NCBI GenBank assembly: GCA_902598015.1
Contig: CACJZT010000002.1
Location: forward strand, 120,199 to 184,198
Length of the DNA stretch: 64,000 bases
Origin: an uncultured Pelagibacteraceae bacterium
GTDB lineage: Bacteria > Pseudomonadota > Alphaproteobacteria > Pelagibacterales > Pelagibacteraceae
Reading direction: 5' to 3'
Shown here: in pieces, positions 21,402 to 31,179 of the stretch
Layout of the letters: each line of letters begins with the position of its first letter
Numbering within the stretch: the stretch's first letter is position 1
The notes under the pieces: model-generated
What the model was told of the DNA's origin: nothing
Database searches by the model: none
What the model saw: only the letters and a program-made list of their open reading frames with translations
Position numbers and translations under genes: made by a program

Positions 21402-22226
21402 ATGGATCAATATATAAAAAAGAAATTAGCAAAAAATTGGTTTAAAACTTTACAAGAAGTGCTTTGTAGAGAAATAGAGGAAAAAGAGGGCAAAAAAACC
21501 AAATTTAAAATTACTAATTGGAATAGAAGTAAAAGTAATGATGAAGGTGGAGGACAATATAGAATTTTAGAAAACGGTAAAATTTTTGATAAAGTTGGAG
21601 TAAATTTTTCAGAAGTTTATGGAAAATTTTCAAATGAATTTAAAAATAAAGTTCCAGGCACTAAAAAAAGCTCCAAATTTTGGGCATCTGGAATATCTGT
21701 TGTTATGCATATGAAAAATCCTCATGTGCCGGCAATGCATTTTAACACGAGGTATATAGTTACTTCATTTGGTTGGTTTGGAGGTGGAATGGATGTTACA
21801 CCTTGTATGAAAGATAAGAAATTAGAAAATTGGTTTCATTCAGAACTAAAAAAATCATGTAATAAACATAACAAAAATTATTACAAAAAATATAAAAAGT
21901 GGTGTGATGAATATTTTTATTTGCCACATAGAAAAGAGCCAAGAGGTATTGGCGGGATTTTTTTTGATTATAAAAAAAATAATTGGGAAAAAGATTTTTC
22001 TTTTGTTCGAGAAGTGGGAATAAGTTTTAAAAACATTTCTAATGAAATAATTGAGAAAAAAAATAAATTAAAATGGACAATTAAAGATAAAGAAATCCAA
22101 TACAAAAAAAGAGGTAGATATGTTGAATTTAATTTATTACATGATAGGGGGACAAAATTTGGTTTACAAACTGGTGGAAATGTTGAAGCTATACTTATGT
22201 CATTACCACCAACAGCTAAATGGTAA
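21402..22226 (+). CDS. hemF: Oxygen-dependent coproporphyrinogen III oxidase
   Basis: GISVVMHMKNPHVPAMHFNTRYI, RGIGGIFFDY, GRYVEFNLLHDRGTKFGLQTGGNVEAILMSLPP. Confidence 0.97.
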   Translation: MDQYIKKKLAKNWFKTLQEVLCREIEEKEGKKTKFKITNWNRSKSNDEGGGQYRILENGKIFDKVGVNFSEVYGKFSNEFKNKVPGTKKSSKFWASGISVVMHMKNPHVPAMHFNTRYIVTSFGWFGGGMDVTPCMKDKKLENWFHSELKKSCNKHNKNYYKKYKKWCDEYFYLPHRKEPRGIGGIFFDYKKNNWEKDFSFVREVGISFKNISNEIIEKKNKLKWTIKDKEIQYKKRGRYVEFNLLHDRGTKFGLQTGGNVEAILMSLPPTAKW

Positions 22227-22229
22227 ATT

Positions 22230-22706
22230 ATGGATAAAGAACCAATTACTACTGAAGGATTAGAAAAATTAAAAAGTGAATTAATTTTTTTGAAAGAAAA
22301 AAAGAGACCCGAAATTGTTGCAGCTATTGCTGAAGCAAGATCACATGGAGATTTGAAAGAAAATGCTGAATATCATGCAGCAAAAGAACAGCAATCTCAT
22401 AACGAGGGAAGAATTCAAGAAGTTGAGGATTTAATTGCAAGAGCAAATGTAATTGATATCACCAAGATTAGTAATGATGGGAAGGTGATTTTTGGATCTA
22501 CAGTCTACCTTCAAAATTTAGATACAAATGAAAAAATAAATTACAAAATTGTTGGTAAAGACGAGGCAGATCTAAAACAAAAGCTTCTTTATTTTCAATC
22601 ACCAATAGGAAAAGGTCTTATAGGTAAAAATAAAGGAGATCTTGTAGAGATAAATACACCAGCAGGGACAAAAAATTTTGAAATTGTAGACGTAAAATAC
22701 GTTTAA
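22230..22706 (+). CDS. greA: Transcription elongation factor GreA
   Basis: [35 protein letters not shown]. Confidence 0.97.
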   Translation: MDKEPITTEGLEKLKSELIFLKEKKRPEIVAAIAEARSHGDLKENAEYHAAKEQQSHNEGRIQEVEDLIARANVIDITKISNDGKVIFGSTVYLQNLDTNEKINYKIVGKDEADLKQKLLYFQSPIGKGLIGKNKGDLVEINTPAGTKNFEIVDVKYV

Positions 22707-23974
22707 TTTGATAAAACTTTTTCCATATCTTTTTTTGATAAATTAAAATTATTTTCAATCCATTTCATTTCTAAATTTTTTAATTTTTGACCCAATTCCC
22801 TTCCCTCCTTTAATCCATAATCATTTATTAATAACTGAGCTTTTATTGGAAATTCTGGTTTATCTAATTTTTCAAAGTAAGTTTTTAATTCTGAAAGTTT
22901 TTTACTTTGTTTAAAATATAATAAATTGAAATCAATTAAATCGATTGTGCTAGATTTACCCTCATAATAAAATATTTTTTGTAAATCTTTCTTGTTAAAA
23001 ATTTTAGTACTATCTTTATTTAGCGAATTATTTTTTAGAAAATTAATTTTATCTTTTAACTCATTGGGTAAATTATATTTATACACAAAATAGTCAGAAT
23101 TGTCAGTTTCATCGATTACAAGAAAAGAAACGACGAAATTTAAACTTTTATTTTTTAATATCTTTTCTTGTGGTTTTGATAACTTGCTCAATTTTTTAAA
23201 ATTTTTTAGTTGAGGGAAAATTAATGAAAATAATTCACAAGAGGTTTTATTTTTAAATAACTTTAAAAAGTTATCCAATTTGAGAATTTTTTTTAATTCA
23301 TTGAATTGTCTTTCTTTTGATATTTTTCCTAAACCCTCTATATTTTTTTTAATGATTTTTATTATATTAATTTCATGATCGATTTTGCTATATTCAGTAT
23401 AAAATCTTAAATATCTAATAATTCTTAAATAATCTTCTTTTATTCTAGTTTCTGGATCACCTATAAATTTAATTATTCCAACATTTAAATCTTTATGACC
23501 AGAATTTGGATCATATAAATTACCGTCTAAATCTGAATATATTGAATTTATTGAAAAATCTCTCCTTAATGAATCTTCCTTCCAATTAGTTGTATATTCT
23601 ACGACAGCATGCCTTCCATCTGTTTTTACATCTTTTCTTAATGTTGTAATTTCAAAATTTTGATCATCAATCACTGCTGTGATTGTGCCATGTTCAATTC
23701 CTGTTTCAAAAAACTTTATTTGGTTTTTATCTAAACATTGCCTAACCTGATCAGGGGTTAAATTAGTTGCAAGGTCGATATCATCTGTTTTTTCATCATT
23801 TAAAATTTTTCTTACGCAACCACCAACATATCTAATCTCGCTGGTTTCATTGTGGTTATTTATTGCACCAAATATTTTATTTACTCCCTTATTATTTTTT
23901 AAATCCAGAAATTTGAGATCTTTATCGCTTGAAATTTTTTTGTTTTGAAAAATTTTTTTAAGTAAAGCTTTCAT
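22703..23974 (-). CDS. cca: CCA tRNA nucleotidyltransferase / poly(A) polymerase family
   Basis: [26 protein letters not shown] nucleotidyltransferase motif; [29 protein letters not shown]. Confidence 0.93.
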   Translation of the reverse strand: MKALLKKIFQNKKISSDKDLKFLDLKNNKGVNKIFGAINNHNETSEIRYVGGCVRKILNDEKTDDIDLATNLTPDQVRQCLDKNQIKFFETGIEHGTITAVIDDQNFEITTLRKDVKTDGRHAVVEYTTNWKEDSLRRDFSINSIYSDLDGNLYDPNSGHKDLNVGIIKFIGDPETRIKEDYLRIIRYLRFYTEYSKIDHEINIIKIIKKNIEGLGKISKERQFNELKKILKLDNFLKLFKNKTSCELFSLIFPQLKNFKKLSKLSKPQEKILKNKSLNFVVSFLVIDETDNSDYFVYKYNLPNELKDKINFLKNNSLNKDSTKIFNKKDLQKIFYYEGKSSTIDLIDFNLLYFKQSKKLSELKTYFEKLDKPEFPIKAQLLINDYGLKEGRELGQKLKNLEMKWIENNFNLSKKDMEKVLSN

Positions 23975-23977
23975 AAA

Positions 23978-24052
23978 TGGCTGGGGTGCTAGGATTCGAA
24001 CCTAGGAATGGCGGTACCAAAAACCGCTGCCTTACCACTTGGCTACACCCCA
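23978..24052 (-). tRNA. tRNA-Gln (TTG anticodon), CCA encoded
   Basis: Minus strand: TGGGGTGTAGCCAAGTGGTAAGGCAGCGGTTTTTGGTACCGCCATTCCTAGGTTCGAATCCTAGCACCCCAGCCA folds as a cloverleaf; 7-bp acceptor stem, TTCGAAT T-loop, anticodon TTG, 3' CCA. Confidence 0.95.
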
Positions 24053-24084
24053 AGATGTTTTTCGTATAACACAAAAAAAAAGCT

Positions 24085-24927
24085 TTATATAGTTTTAGAG
24101 TAAATACACCAATAGTTTTTATATTTATTTTTTAATTTTTTTTGAGCTTTTATTGCCGCATTTTTGGTTAAAAAATAACCAATTATAGTCGAACCCGAGC
24201 CTGTCATATTTGCAAAGTAAATATTATCTAAATTTTGCAAATAACTTTTGATTCTTCTTAAAATTGGATATTTATTAAAAGCTGCTCTCTCTAAATCGTT
24301 ATTCGAAACTTTTAATAAATCTTGTCTGTTAATGTTGTTTGATTTATGGAACAGGCTCTTTGAAAATCCTCTGTGTTTTGCATAAATCATCTTAGTAGAA
24401 CATCCAAAATTAGGCTTTATTATTAACAAATGAAAATTTAATTTTTTATTAATTTTACTTATATTTTGCCCTTGTAGGATCATTGGACTCTCATAAAGAC
24501 CCAAAATTACATCTGAACCAACTTTATTTGCAATTTCAATTAAATTATTTTTTGTAGTTTTAATTATTCTTTTTTTAAATAGGTAGTTCAAAATGGATGC
24601 TGCATTCATAGATCCTCCCCCCATACCAGAAGATTGGGGTATATTTTTTTTTACTTTGATATTGAATTTTTTATTTTTAATATAATTTTGATCATTTAAG
24701 ATTTTTAGTAGTTTTGAAATTGTATTTGTATTTGAAATATTTGAGGAAAATTTCCCACTAAACGATATTCTATTTTTTGAACCTTGTGTCTCTTTTATTA
24801 AAATCTCATCAGCCAAATTGATCTTAGATATTAAACTTTCGATTTTATGATAACCATTTGAGTATTTATTTAAAATTTTTAAAGTTAAGTTTACTTTTGC
24901 AAATGATTTTATTTTATGAAACTTCAT
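24085..24927 (-). CDS. ispE: 4-diphosphocytidyl-2-C-methyl-D-erythritol kinase
   Basis: SFAKVNLTLKIL...GYHKIESLI, IPQSSGMGGGSMNAASIL, MTGSGSTIIGYF (GHMP kinase). Confidence 0.93.
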   Translation of the reverse strand: MKFHKIKSFAKVNLTLKILNKYSNGYHKIESLISKINLADEILIKETQGSKNRISFSGKFSSNISNTNTISKLLKILNDQNYIKNKKFNIKVKKNIPQSSGMGGGSMNAASILNYLFKKRIIKTTKNNLIEIANKVGSDVILGLYESPMILQGQNISKINKKLNFHLLIIKPNFGCSTKMIYAKHRGFSKSLFHKSNNINRQDLLKVSNNDLERAAFNKYPILRRIKSYLQNLDNIYFANMTGSGSTIIGYFLTKNAAIKAQKKLKNKYKNYWCIYSKTI

Positions 24928-26607
24928 TTAAGAATTATTATTTAAGCCATTATATAATTTTTCCTTAACTTTAATTTTCAATTCTTCATCTGCTTCATCG
25001 CTATTTAAAGCACTTTTCCAAAAATAATTAGCTTGGATTTTTCTATTTAATTGCCAAAGAACATCTCCGTAATGATCACTTGCAACAGGATCACTTGGTA
25101 ACAATTCAACAGCTTTTCTTAAATATTTTTCTGCTTCAATATAATTTCCTGTCAAATAATAACCCCAACCAACAGAGTCTGTTATGTAAGGGTCTTCTTC
25201 TTTACCTTTGTAAGCTTGATTTAACATTTCTATTGCTTCTTCAATTTTATATCCTCTTTCTAACCAACTATAAGCGAGATAGTTAAGTGTATAGGGCTCG
25301 TCAGGTCTAATTTTAATTGAATTTAGCAAATCCTTATCCGCCAAATCATAATTTTTTAATCTTTCATATGCTCCACCTCTGCGATAAAGAACATCTGCAT
25401 AAGCCATAGAATTTTTATCCAAATTTTTTAAGGCCAAAGTATAATAATTTATAGCCTCATCATATTTTTTAAAGTTTTTGTAAATATTTGCCAAATCATA
25501 AATCATCTTTGTCGATTTATTATTAAATTTTTCAAGATTTTTTAATATATAGTTCAAACTTGCATCATAATTTTCTTCCTCTGCTATAATTCTGGCAATC
25601 TTCTTTGTTTTGTACCAAAAAAATATTTCATCCTTATCATCAAATTTTTCGAAAGTTTTTTTTGCTAGATCATAATTATTATTAGACTGATAGTTTTCAG
25701 CTATTAATGATAAATTAAAATAAAATTTTGGATTTAAATAATTTGAAATATTTAAATATATGTTTGAGTAATCAAATCTACTTTGAGATGAATAAAAATT
25801 AGATATAAGGAAAAAGAATTCTGCCAAAATATCATTCTCATTTTGACATGAAAAATGCTGTGTTAATTTTGTATATTTTTTTTCATCTATCCATTTTTTT
25901 ACTTGAGAAATAAGCAAACTACTTCTTAAAGGATCTATTGTATCTGCAAAATTATCAACTGTTGCAAGGTCGTTATTAGACACTTCGTTACTCAAATAAA
26001 AAAAAGTATATCTAGAGTAATCACTTTGAGGATCGTTAATTAAATTTAAAAAATAAGACTCAGTTTGTTTGGAATTCAAATAACAATTTTGAAAAGCCAT
26101 GTTTATCAAATCTAATTTTCCAAATTGCTCAACAATGTCAGATTTTTTATATATAAAAAGATCAATGTAACTTTTTAAGCTAGAATAAATTATAAATTTG
26201 TATGAGTCGTCCTCTTTGAACTTTTCCAATTTTTTTAACTTCAAAGCTGCTTGTTTAAACTTTTTCTTGTTAATGCTATCTAAAATTAATAATAAATTTC
26301 CTTCAAAAAAATCTCCTCCTATTGAGGTATTAGAATATTTTACTTGTTTAATTGCTTTTTTAACCTGTCCATCCAAAAGTAAAGAAAATACATATTCTTG
26401 CAAAAAACTATCATGTGATTGAATTAATATTTTTGAATTTTCAAAAAACTTAAGAGCATCGTTATTTTTCTGGTTATCAAATGATAATAATGCTGAAAAA
26501 TAATTTGATAGATACTTCTGGTTGAATTCTTTTTCATTCGCTGCTTTTGAATAGAGATTTGTTTGGTATAGAATTAATATTATAAAACAAAAAATTTTTA
26601 AGAACAT
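24928..26607 (-). CDS. TPR-repeat protein with N-terminal signal peptide
   Basis: Several TPR motifs (e.g. AYADVLYRRGGAYERLKNYDLADKDLLNSIKIRPDEPYTLNYLAYSWLERGYKIEEAIEML); hydrophobic N-terminus. Confidence 0.85.
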   Translation of the reverse strand: MFLKIFCFIILILYQTNLYSKAANEKEFNQKYLSNYFSALLSFDNQKNNDALKFFENSKILIQSHDSFLQEYVFSLLLDGQVKKAIKQVKYSNTSIGGDFFEGNLLLILDSINKKKFKQAALKLKKLEKFKEDDSYKFIIYSSLKSYIDLFIYKKSDIVEQFGKLDLINMAFQNCYLNSKQTESYFLNLINDPQSDYSRYTFFYLSNEVSNNDLATVDNFADTIDPLRSSLLISQVKKWIDEKKYTKLTQHFSCQNENDILAEFFFLISNFYSSQSRFDYSNIYLNISNYLNPKFYFNLSLIAENYQSNNNYDLAKKTFEKFDDKDEIFFWYKTKKIARIIAEEENYDASLNYILKNLEKFNNKSTKMIYDLANIYKNFKKYDEAINYYTLALKNLDKNSMAYADVLYRRGGAYERLKNYDLADKDLLNSIKIRPDEPYTLNYLAYSWLERGYKIEEAIEMLNQAYKGKEEDPYITDSVGWGYYLTGNYIEAEKYLRKAVELLPSDPVASDHYGDVLWQLNRKIQANYFWKSALNSDEADEELKIKVKEKLYNGLNNNS

Positions 26608-26617
26608 TTTTTACTTT

Positions 26618-27322
26618 ATGACTTTAAATGAAAAAAATCAAAATGACATATTTGATAGTGATTTAATAAACGAACTAGGTATTGAATATGAATTTAGTGA
26701 TGAGCCAATAAATAGATTTAAAAATAATGCTTCTAATGAGGAAAAATCTGAAGAATTAGCAAAACTTAGAGTTGAAATAGAAAAGATTGAAGATTGTGAA
26801 CTAAAAAATAGTGCAAAAAATCTTGTTTTCAGTGATGGAAATTCATCTTCAAAAATAATGATTGTAGGTGAAGGACCTGGACAAAAAGAAGATGAATTAG
26901 GAAAACCTTTTGTTGGTGATGCAGGAATGCTTTTAAATAAAATGTTGAAAGCTATTAATTTAGATAGAACTAACGTTTATATAACTAATGTTGTAAATTA
27001 TAGACCTCCAAATAACAGAAAGCCTGAAATATCAGAAATAAATAGATACTCTGAATATTTAAGAAAACATATTTCGATTATAAATCCCGAAATACTTATT
27101 CTAATGGGAAGCACAGCAATGGAAGCGCTCTTCGGGAATAAAATTAAAATCTCTAAAGAAAGAGGAAAATGGAAGGAAGTAATAATTAATAATAAAACAT
27201 ATTTAACAATGATAACTTTTCACCCAGCATATCTACTAAGACAAGCAGAGCAAAAAAAATATTCTTGGGCCGATCTTAAAGAAATTAGAAAAAAAATAGA
27301 TGAAACTGGTTTAGAGATTTAA
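26618..27322 (+). CDS. Uracil-DNA glycosylase, family 4
   Basis: IVGEGPGQKEDELGKPFVGDAGMLLNKML, NVVNYRPPNNRKP, TFHPAYLLR. Confidence 0.92.
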   Translation: MTLNEKNQNDIFDSDLINELGIEYEFSDEPINRFKNNASNEEKSEELAKLRVEIEKIEDCELKNSAKNLVFSDGNSSSKIMIVGEGPGQKEDELGKPFVGDAGMLLNKMLKAINLDRTNVYITNVVNYRPPNNRKPEISEINRYSEYLRKHISIINPEILILMGSTAMEALFGNKIKISKERGKWKEVIINNKTYLTMITFHPAYLLRQAEQKKYSWADLKEIRKKIDETGLEI

Positions 27323-27341
27323 ATTTTTAATAATATTTTAT

Positions 27342-27914
27342 ATGAAAAAAATTATTGCTGGGGTTGATGAAGTTGGAAGAGGGAGCCTTGTAGGACCAGT
27401 TTATGCAGCTGCTGTTATATTAAATAAAGAAATTAATAGAAAAATTCTTAAAGATTCAAAAAAACTTAACAAAATTCAGAGGGAAACTTTAGCTAAATAT
27501 ATAAAAAAAAATTCAGTTTGGGCGTTAGGATCTGCATCAATAAAGGAAATTGAAAAAATTAATATTTTAAATGCTAGCCTACTTTCAATGAAAAGAGCAA
27601 TTAAGAAACTCAAATTGAAACCTAAAAAAGTTTTAATAGATGGTAATAAACCACCAGACTTAAAAAATTATGTAATTAAAACTATTGTAAAAGGTGATGA
27701 AAAAATTCCTGAAATTTCAGCCGCATCGATTATTGCTAAAGTTGAAAGAGATAAGCTAATGAAAAAGATGTCTTTTTCTTTTAAAAAATACGGCTGGGAT
27801 AATAATGCAGGTTATGGAACCAAGGATCATATTAAAGCTATTAAAAAATTTGGAGTGACTAGATTTCATAGAAAAACCTTCCAACCAATACACAAGATAT
27901 TGAGTCTTAAATAA
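27342..27914 (+). CDS. rnhB: Ribonuclease HII
   Basis: AGVDEVGRGSLVGPVYAAAVIL, DSKKL, ISAASIIAKVERD. Confidence 0.96.
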   Translation: MKKIIAGVDEVGRGSLVGPVYAAAVILNKEINRKILKDSKKLNKIQRETLAKYIKKNSVWALGSASIKEIEKINILNASLLSMKRAIKKLKLKPKKVLIDGNKPPDLKNYVIKTIVKGDEKIPEISAASIIAKVERDKLMKKMSFSFKKYGWDNNAGYGTKDHIKAIKKFGVTRFHRKTFQPIHKILSLK

Positions 27915-27954
27915 TAATCATAACAATTATCAATCAATAAATTCAATCACAGGT

Positions 27955-27983
27955 TGACGTAGACTCCTGACTGGAGTCTAATT
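27955..27983 (+). promoter_or_regulatory. Putative sigma70-like promoter of ccrM: TTGACG-N17-TCTAAT, spacer filled by an inverted repeat with GANTC sites
   Basis: TTGACG at 27955-27960, TCTAAT at 27978-27983; perfect 8-bp inverted repeat TAGACTCC-TGACT-GGAGTCTA at 27961-27981. Confidence 0.6.
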
Positions 27984-27995
27984 CAAAAATATAAA

Positions 27996-29069
27996 ATGAT
28001 CATTTCAGACATAAAAAATAAAATTATTAATGGAGATAGTATTAAGGAATTAAAAAAAATTCCGGCTGAAAGTTTTGATCTGATATTTGCAGATCCCCCT
28101 TACAACCTTCAACTGAAAAAAGAATTAAGTCGACCTGACAGATCTAAAGTCGATGCTGTAGACGATGCGTGGGATAAATTTGATAGTTTTAAAAGTTATG
28201 ATGAGTTTTCAGTTCAATGGCTTAAAGAATGTAAAAGAATTTTAAAAAAAAATGGATCTATATGGGTCATAGGAAGTTATCATAATATTTTTAGAGTTGG
28301 TTCAAAAATGCAAGATTTAGGTTTTTGGATACTAAATGATGTGATTTGGAACAAAAATAACCCTATGCCAAATTTTAGAGGAACACGTTTTACGAATGCG
28401 CACGAAACACTTATATGGGCATCAAAAAGTGAAGGCTCAAAATATACTTTTAATTATCAATCACTTAAATGTTTAAACGATGATCTACAGATGAGATCTA
28501 CATGGAATTTACCTATATGTAATGGAAAAGAAAGACTTAAAAATAATGGTAATAAAGTTCACTCAACGCAAAAGCCAGAGTCTTTATTGCACAGAATTAT
28601 ATTAGCATCGTCTAATAAAGGCGATTTAATATTGGACCCGTTTCTCGGTACGGGAACAACTGCTGTAGTTTCAAAAAAGTTAGGTAGAAATTATTTTGGG
28701 ATAGAAAAAGAAAAAAACTATTTTGAAGCTGCAAGTAAAAGAATTAAAAATACAAAAATTATAGAAGATGAATATTTAGATACTATAAAAAATAATAGAT
28801 CCAAACCAAGAGTGCCATTTGGATCTTTGGTTGAATTAGGAATTATTAAACCTGGTACTGAAATTTTTGATCAAAAAAAACAAATCAATGCGAAAATTAT
28901 GATTGATGGTAGTATAAAATATCGGAAATCAGAAGGATCAATTCATAAAGTTGCTGCACAAATATTAGGTGCTGAGAGCTGTAATGGTTGGACTTTTTGG
29001 TATTATAAATCAGGTAATTCACTCAAACCAATTGATGATTTGAGGCAAAGACTAAGGCCAACTACTTAA
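27996..29069 (+). CDS. ccrM: Adenine-specific DNA methyltransferase, CcrM type (predicted GANTC)
   Basis: DLIFADPPYNLQL, DPFLGTGTTAVVSKKLGRNYFGIE; C-terminal extension ending NGWTFWYYKS... typical of CcrM; next to rnhB. Confidence 0.95.
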   Translation: MIISDIKNKIINGDSIKELKKIPAESFDLIFADPPYNLQLKKELSRPDRSKVDAVDDAWDKFDSFKSYDEFSVQWLKECKRILKKNGSIWVIGSYHNIFRVGSKMQDLGFWILNDVIWNKNNPMPNFRGTRFTNAHETLIWASKSEGSKYTFNYQSLKCLNDDLQMRSTWNLPICNGKERLKNNGNKVHSTQKPESLLHRIILASSNKGDLILDPFLGTGTTAVVSKKLGRNYFGIEKEKNYFEAASKRIKNTKIIEDEYLDTIKNNRSKPRVPFGSLVELGIIKPGTEIFDQKKQINAKIMIDGSIKYRKSEGSIHKVAAQILGAESCNGWTFWYYKSGNSLKPIDDLRQRLRPTT

Positions 29070-30190
29070 TTTCTATAAATTTTTCCAAGATAACTCTCTA
29101 GAAATTTTTTATTTTTTGATAAAAATTTCAAAACAATATTTCTAATTAATATTATTATTGGATTAGTTAAATGGAAGGCAAAATGGTTTAATTTTGATCT
29201 TTTATTTACTAGTAATATTTTACTTATCTTATCTTTATAAATACTATTTGAATTTGTAATATTTTCTAAAATACCATTTGCTGTTTCAATACTTTGAGAA
29301 GCACCTTGTGCAAAAGAAGGTGGAAAAGCAAATAAAGCATCACCACTCAAATAAGTATTTTGATATTTTAGTGTGGGTAATTCAGTGCTTACAAATACAG
29401 GAAAACACTTTATATTTGCTAAACTTTCCAAATTAATAATAGAATTTTGTGAAATAAAGTCTTTTAAAGATTTTATAAATGTTTCTGAATTAAGAATATT
29501 TTTATTTTCAATTTCTTTAGTAGTTAGTTTCTTTTTGATTATAGCAACGAAATTATATTCGAGTTTTTGATTTACAGGATAAGTTACATAGTGAAAATTT
29601 GACCCCATATAAACAGAAATATTATCTTTTTCATGTTGTATTAAATTCGCCCTTAAAGCAATGTTCCCATTAAAAATTGGGTTTAAATGATTATTTGATA
29701 TTTGAGATTTTAATTTTGAAAAAACACCGTCTGCAATTACTATATAATCGAAACTTTCATTCTTATTACTCCAAGAAATCTTTATTTTTTCATTATATTC
29801 GATATTTTGAATATCGGCTTTAAATTGAATTTTTTCCTCAGGTATATTGCCAATTAAAAACTTTATTAATGTTGATCTTTTAAGTGTTGTGTAACGGTCG
29901 TTTACATTGTTGAATTGCTTTAAATCAATTTCACAAATCTTTTTAATATTTTTAGCCTGGAAAAAATTTACTTTTGTTGGATAATAAACATCTGATGCTG
30001 AAATATTTTTAAATCCTACTTTATTTAACAAATTAATACTATTAACTGAAAGTTGAATGCCATAACCTTCGTTTAAATTAAGATAATCTTTTTTTTCAAA
30101 GATTTTATAATCTATTTCAGTATTTTTGTTTAATTCATTTGCAAGATACAAACCAGATATACCAGCTCCTACAATTGCAACTTTTTTCAT
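29066..30190 (-). CDS. FAD-dependent monooxygenase (UbiH/salicylate hydroxylase-like)
   Basis: N-terminal VAIVGAGISGLYLANEL; YLSGDALFAFPPSFAQGASQSIETA GD motif. Confidence 0.8.
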   Translation of the reverse strand: MKKVAIVGAGISGLYLANELNKNTEIDYKIFEKKDYLNLNEGYGIQLSVNSINLLNKVGFKNISASDVYYPTKVNFFQAKNIKKICEIDLKQFNNVNDRYTTLKRSTLIKFLIGNIPEEKIQFKADIQNIEYNEKIKISWSNKNESFDYIVIADGVFSKLKSQISNNHLNPIFNGNIALRANLIQHEKDNISVYMGSNFHYVTYPVNQKLEYNFVAIIKKKLTTKEIENKNILNSETFIKSLKDFISQNSIINLESLANIKCFPVFVSTELPTLKYQNTYLSGDALFAFPPSFAQGASQSIETANGILENITNSNSIYKDKISKILLVNKRSKLNHFAFHLTNPIIILIRNIVLKFLSKNKKFLESYLGKIYRN

Positions 30191-31179
30191 TCAGATTTTG
30201 AGATGGTATAAAATATTTTTTTAGTAAATGATGGAATTATTTCTGAGCTTAATTTATCTTTTTTAATTAATATTTTATTTTTAATCTTTGGAGGTCTTTT
30301 CGAGTTATTTAACAAAATTTTCATTTCCATATTAGATAATTTTATATTAATTTTTTTATTATTTGAATAATTATACTTACTTTCTCGAACTTCAGTCATT
30401 GGAAAAATTGGCATATTTTTTAAAAATTTAAATTTATCATTTTTGACTAATAAGTAGTTATTATGTTTTTTGTAAATAGTCGCTTCGAAATATTTAGTTT
30501 TTATTTCTTTATTAAATTTGGTCAATTCAAAGTCATTTTTTTTTAGAGATATACAATTTTTATTTAAAGGACATTCCTTACAACTTGGATTTTTTGGTTT
30601 GCATATTAAAGCACCTATCTCCATGATTGCTTGGGAGTAATCACTAGCACGATTGGACAGTCCAAAAAAATTAATTTTTGTTTTTAAAAAATCTTTAGAT
30701 ATTTCATTCTGCTTTTTTAAATATAGAGTTCTTTTAAGAATTCTCTCTACATTTCCATCTAAAGGAATAGTTTTAAGGTTAAATGCTATAGACATTATTG
30801 CTTTGGATGTATATTCACCTACTCCTGGTAATTGTATTAACTTTTCATAAGATTTTGGCAACTTACCATAGAAATCTCTAACAATTATAATTGCACTTTT
30901 TTTTAGATTTCTTGCTCTTGAATAATAACCAAGACCTTCCCAATGTTTCATTAAGATCTTTTCGTCGACATTTGCCAATGATTGAAAGGTTGGAATTTGT
31001 TTTACAAATTTTTTAAAATAAGGAATAACAGTTTTTACTTGAGTTTGCTGTAACATAAATTCACTAACAAACGTAAAATATTCTTTTTGCCTCTGAGAAA
31101 CTTTTTTTCTCCAAGGTAAAATTCTTTTATTATTATCGTACCAAAGTAGAATTTTATTTGGTATGTTTTTATTATTCAT
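30187..31179 (-). CDS. mutY: A/G-specific adenine glycosylase (ATG at 31179 preferred over 31224)
   Basis: FMLQQTQVKTVIPYF, WEGLGYYSRARNLKKSA, LPGVGEYTSKAIMSIAF, four-Cys cluster CKPKNPSCKECPLNKNC. Confidence 0.95.
   Translation of the reverse strand: MNNKNIPNKILLWYDNNKRILPWRKKVSQRQKEYFTFVSEFMLQQTQVKTVIPYFKKFVKQIPTFQSLANVDEKILMKHWEGLGYYSRARNLKKSAIIIVRDFYGKLPKSYEKLIQLPGVGEYTSKAIMSIAFNLKTIPLDGNVERILKRTLYLKKQNEISKDFLKTKINFFGLSNRASDYSQAIMEIGALICKPKNPSCKECPLNKNCISLKKNDFELTKFNKEIKTKYFEATIYKKHNNYLLVKNDKFKFLKNMPIFPMTEVRESKYNYSNNKKINIKLSNMEMKILLNNSKRPPKIKNKILIKKDKLSSEIIPSFTKKIFYTISKSE

Noticed and set aside
24062-24080. T-run on the minus strand between ispE and tRNA-Gln as an intrinsic terminator
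   Set aside because: Only a very short AAAGCTTT palindrome precedes it; not enough stem to support a terminator call.
27961-27981. Inverted repeat downstream of rnhB as a Rho-independent terminator
   Set aside because: Stem is followed by TAATTC rather than a T-run and sits between a good -35 and -10; a regulatory palindrome fits better.
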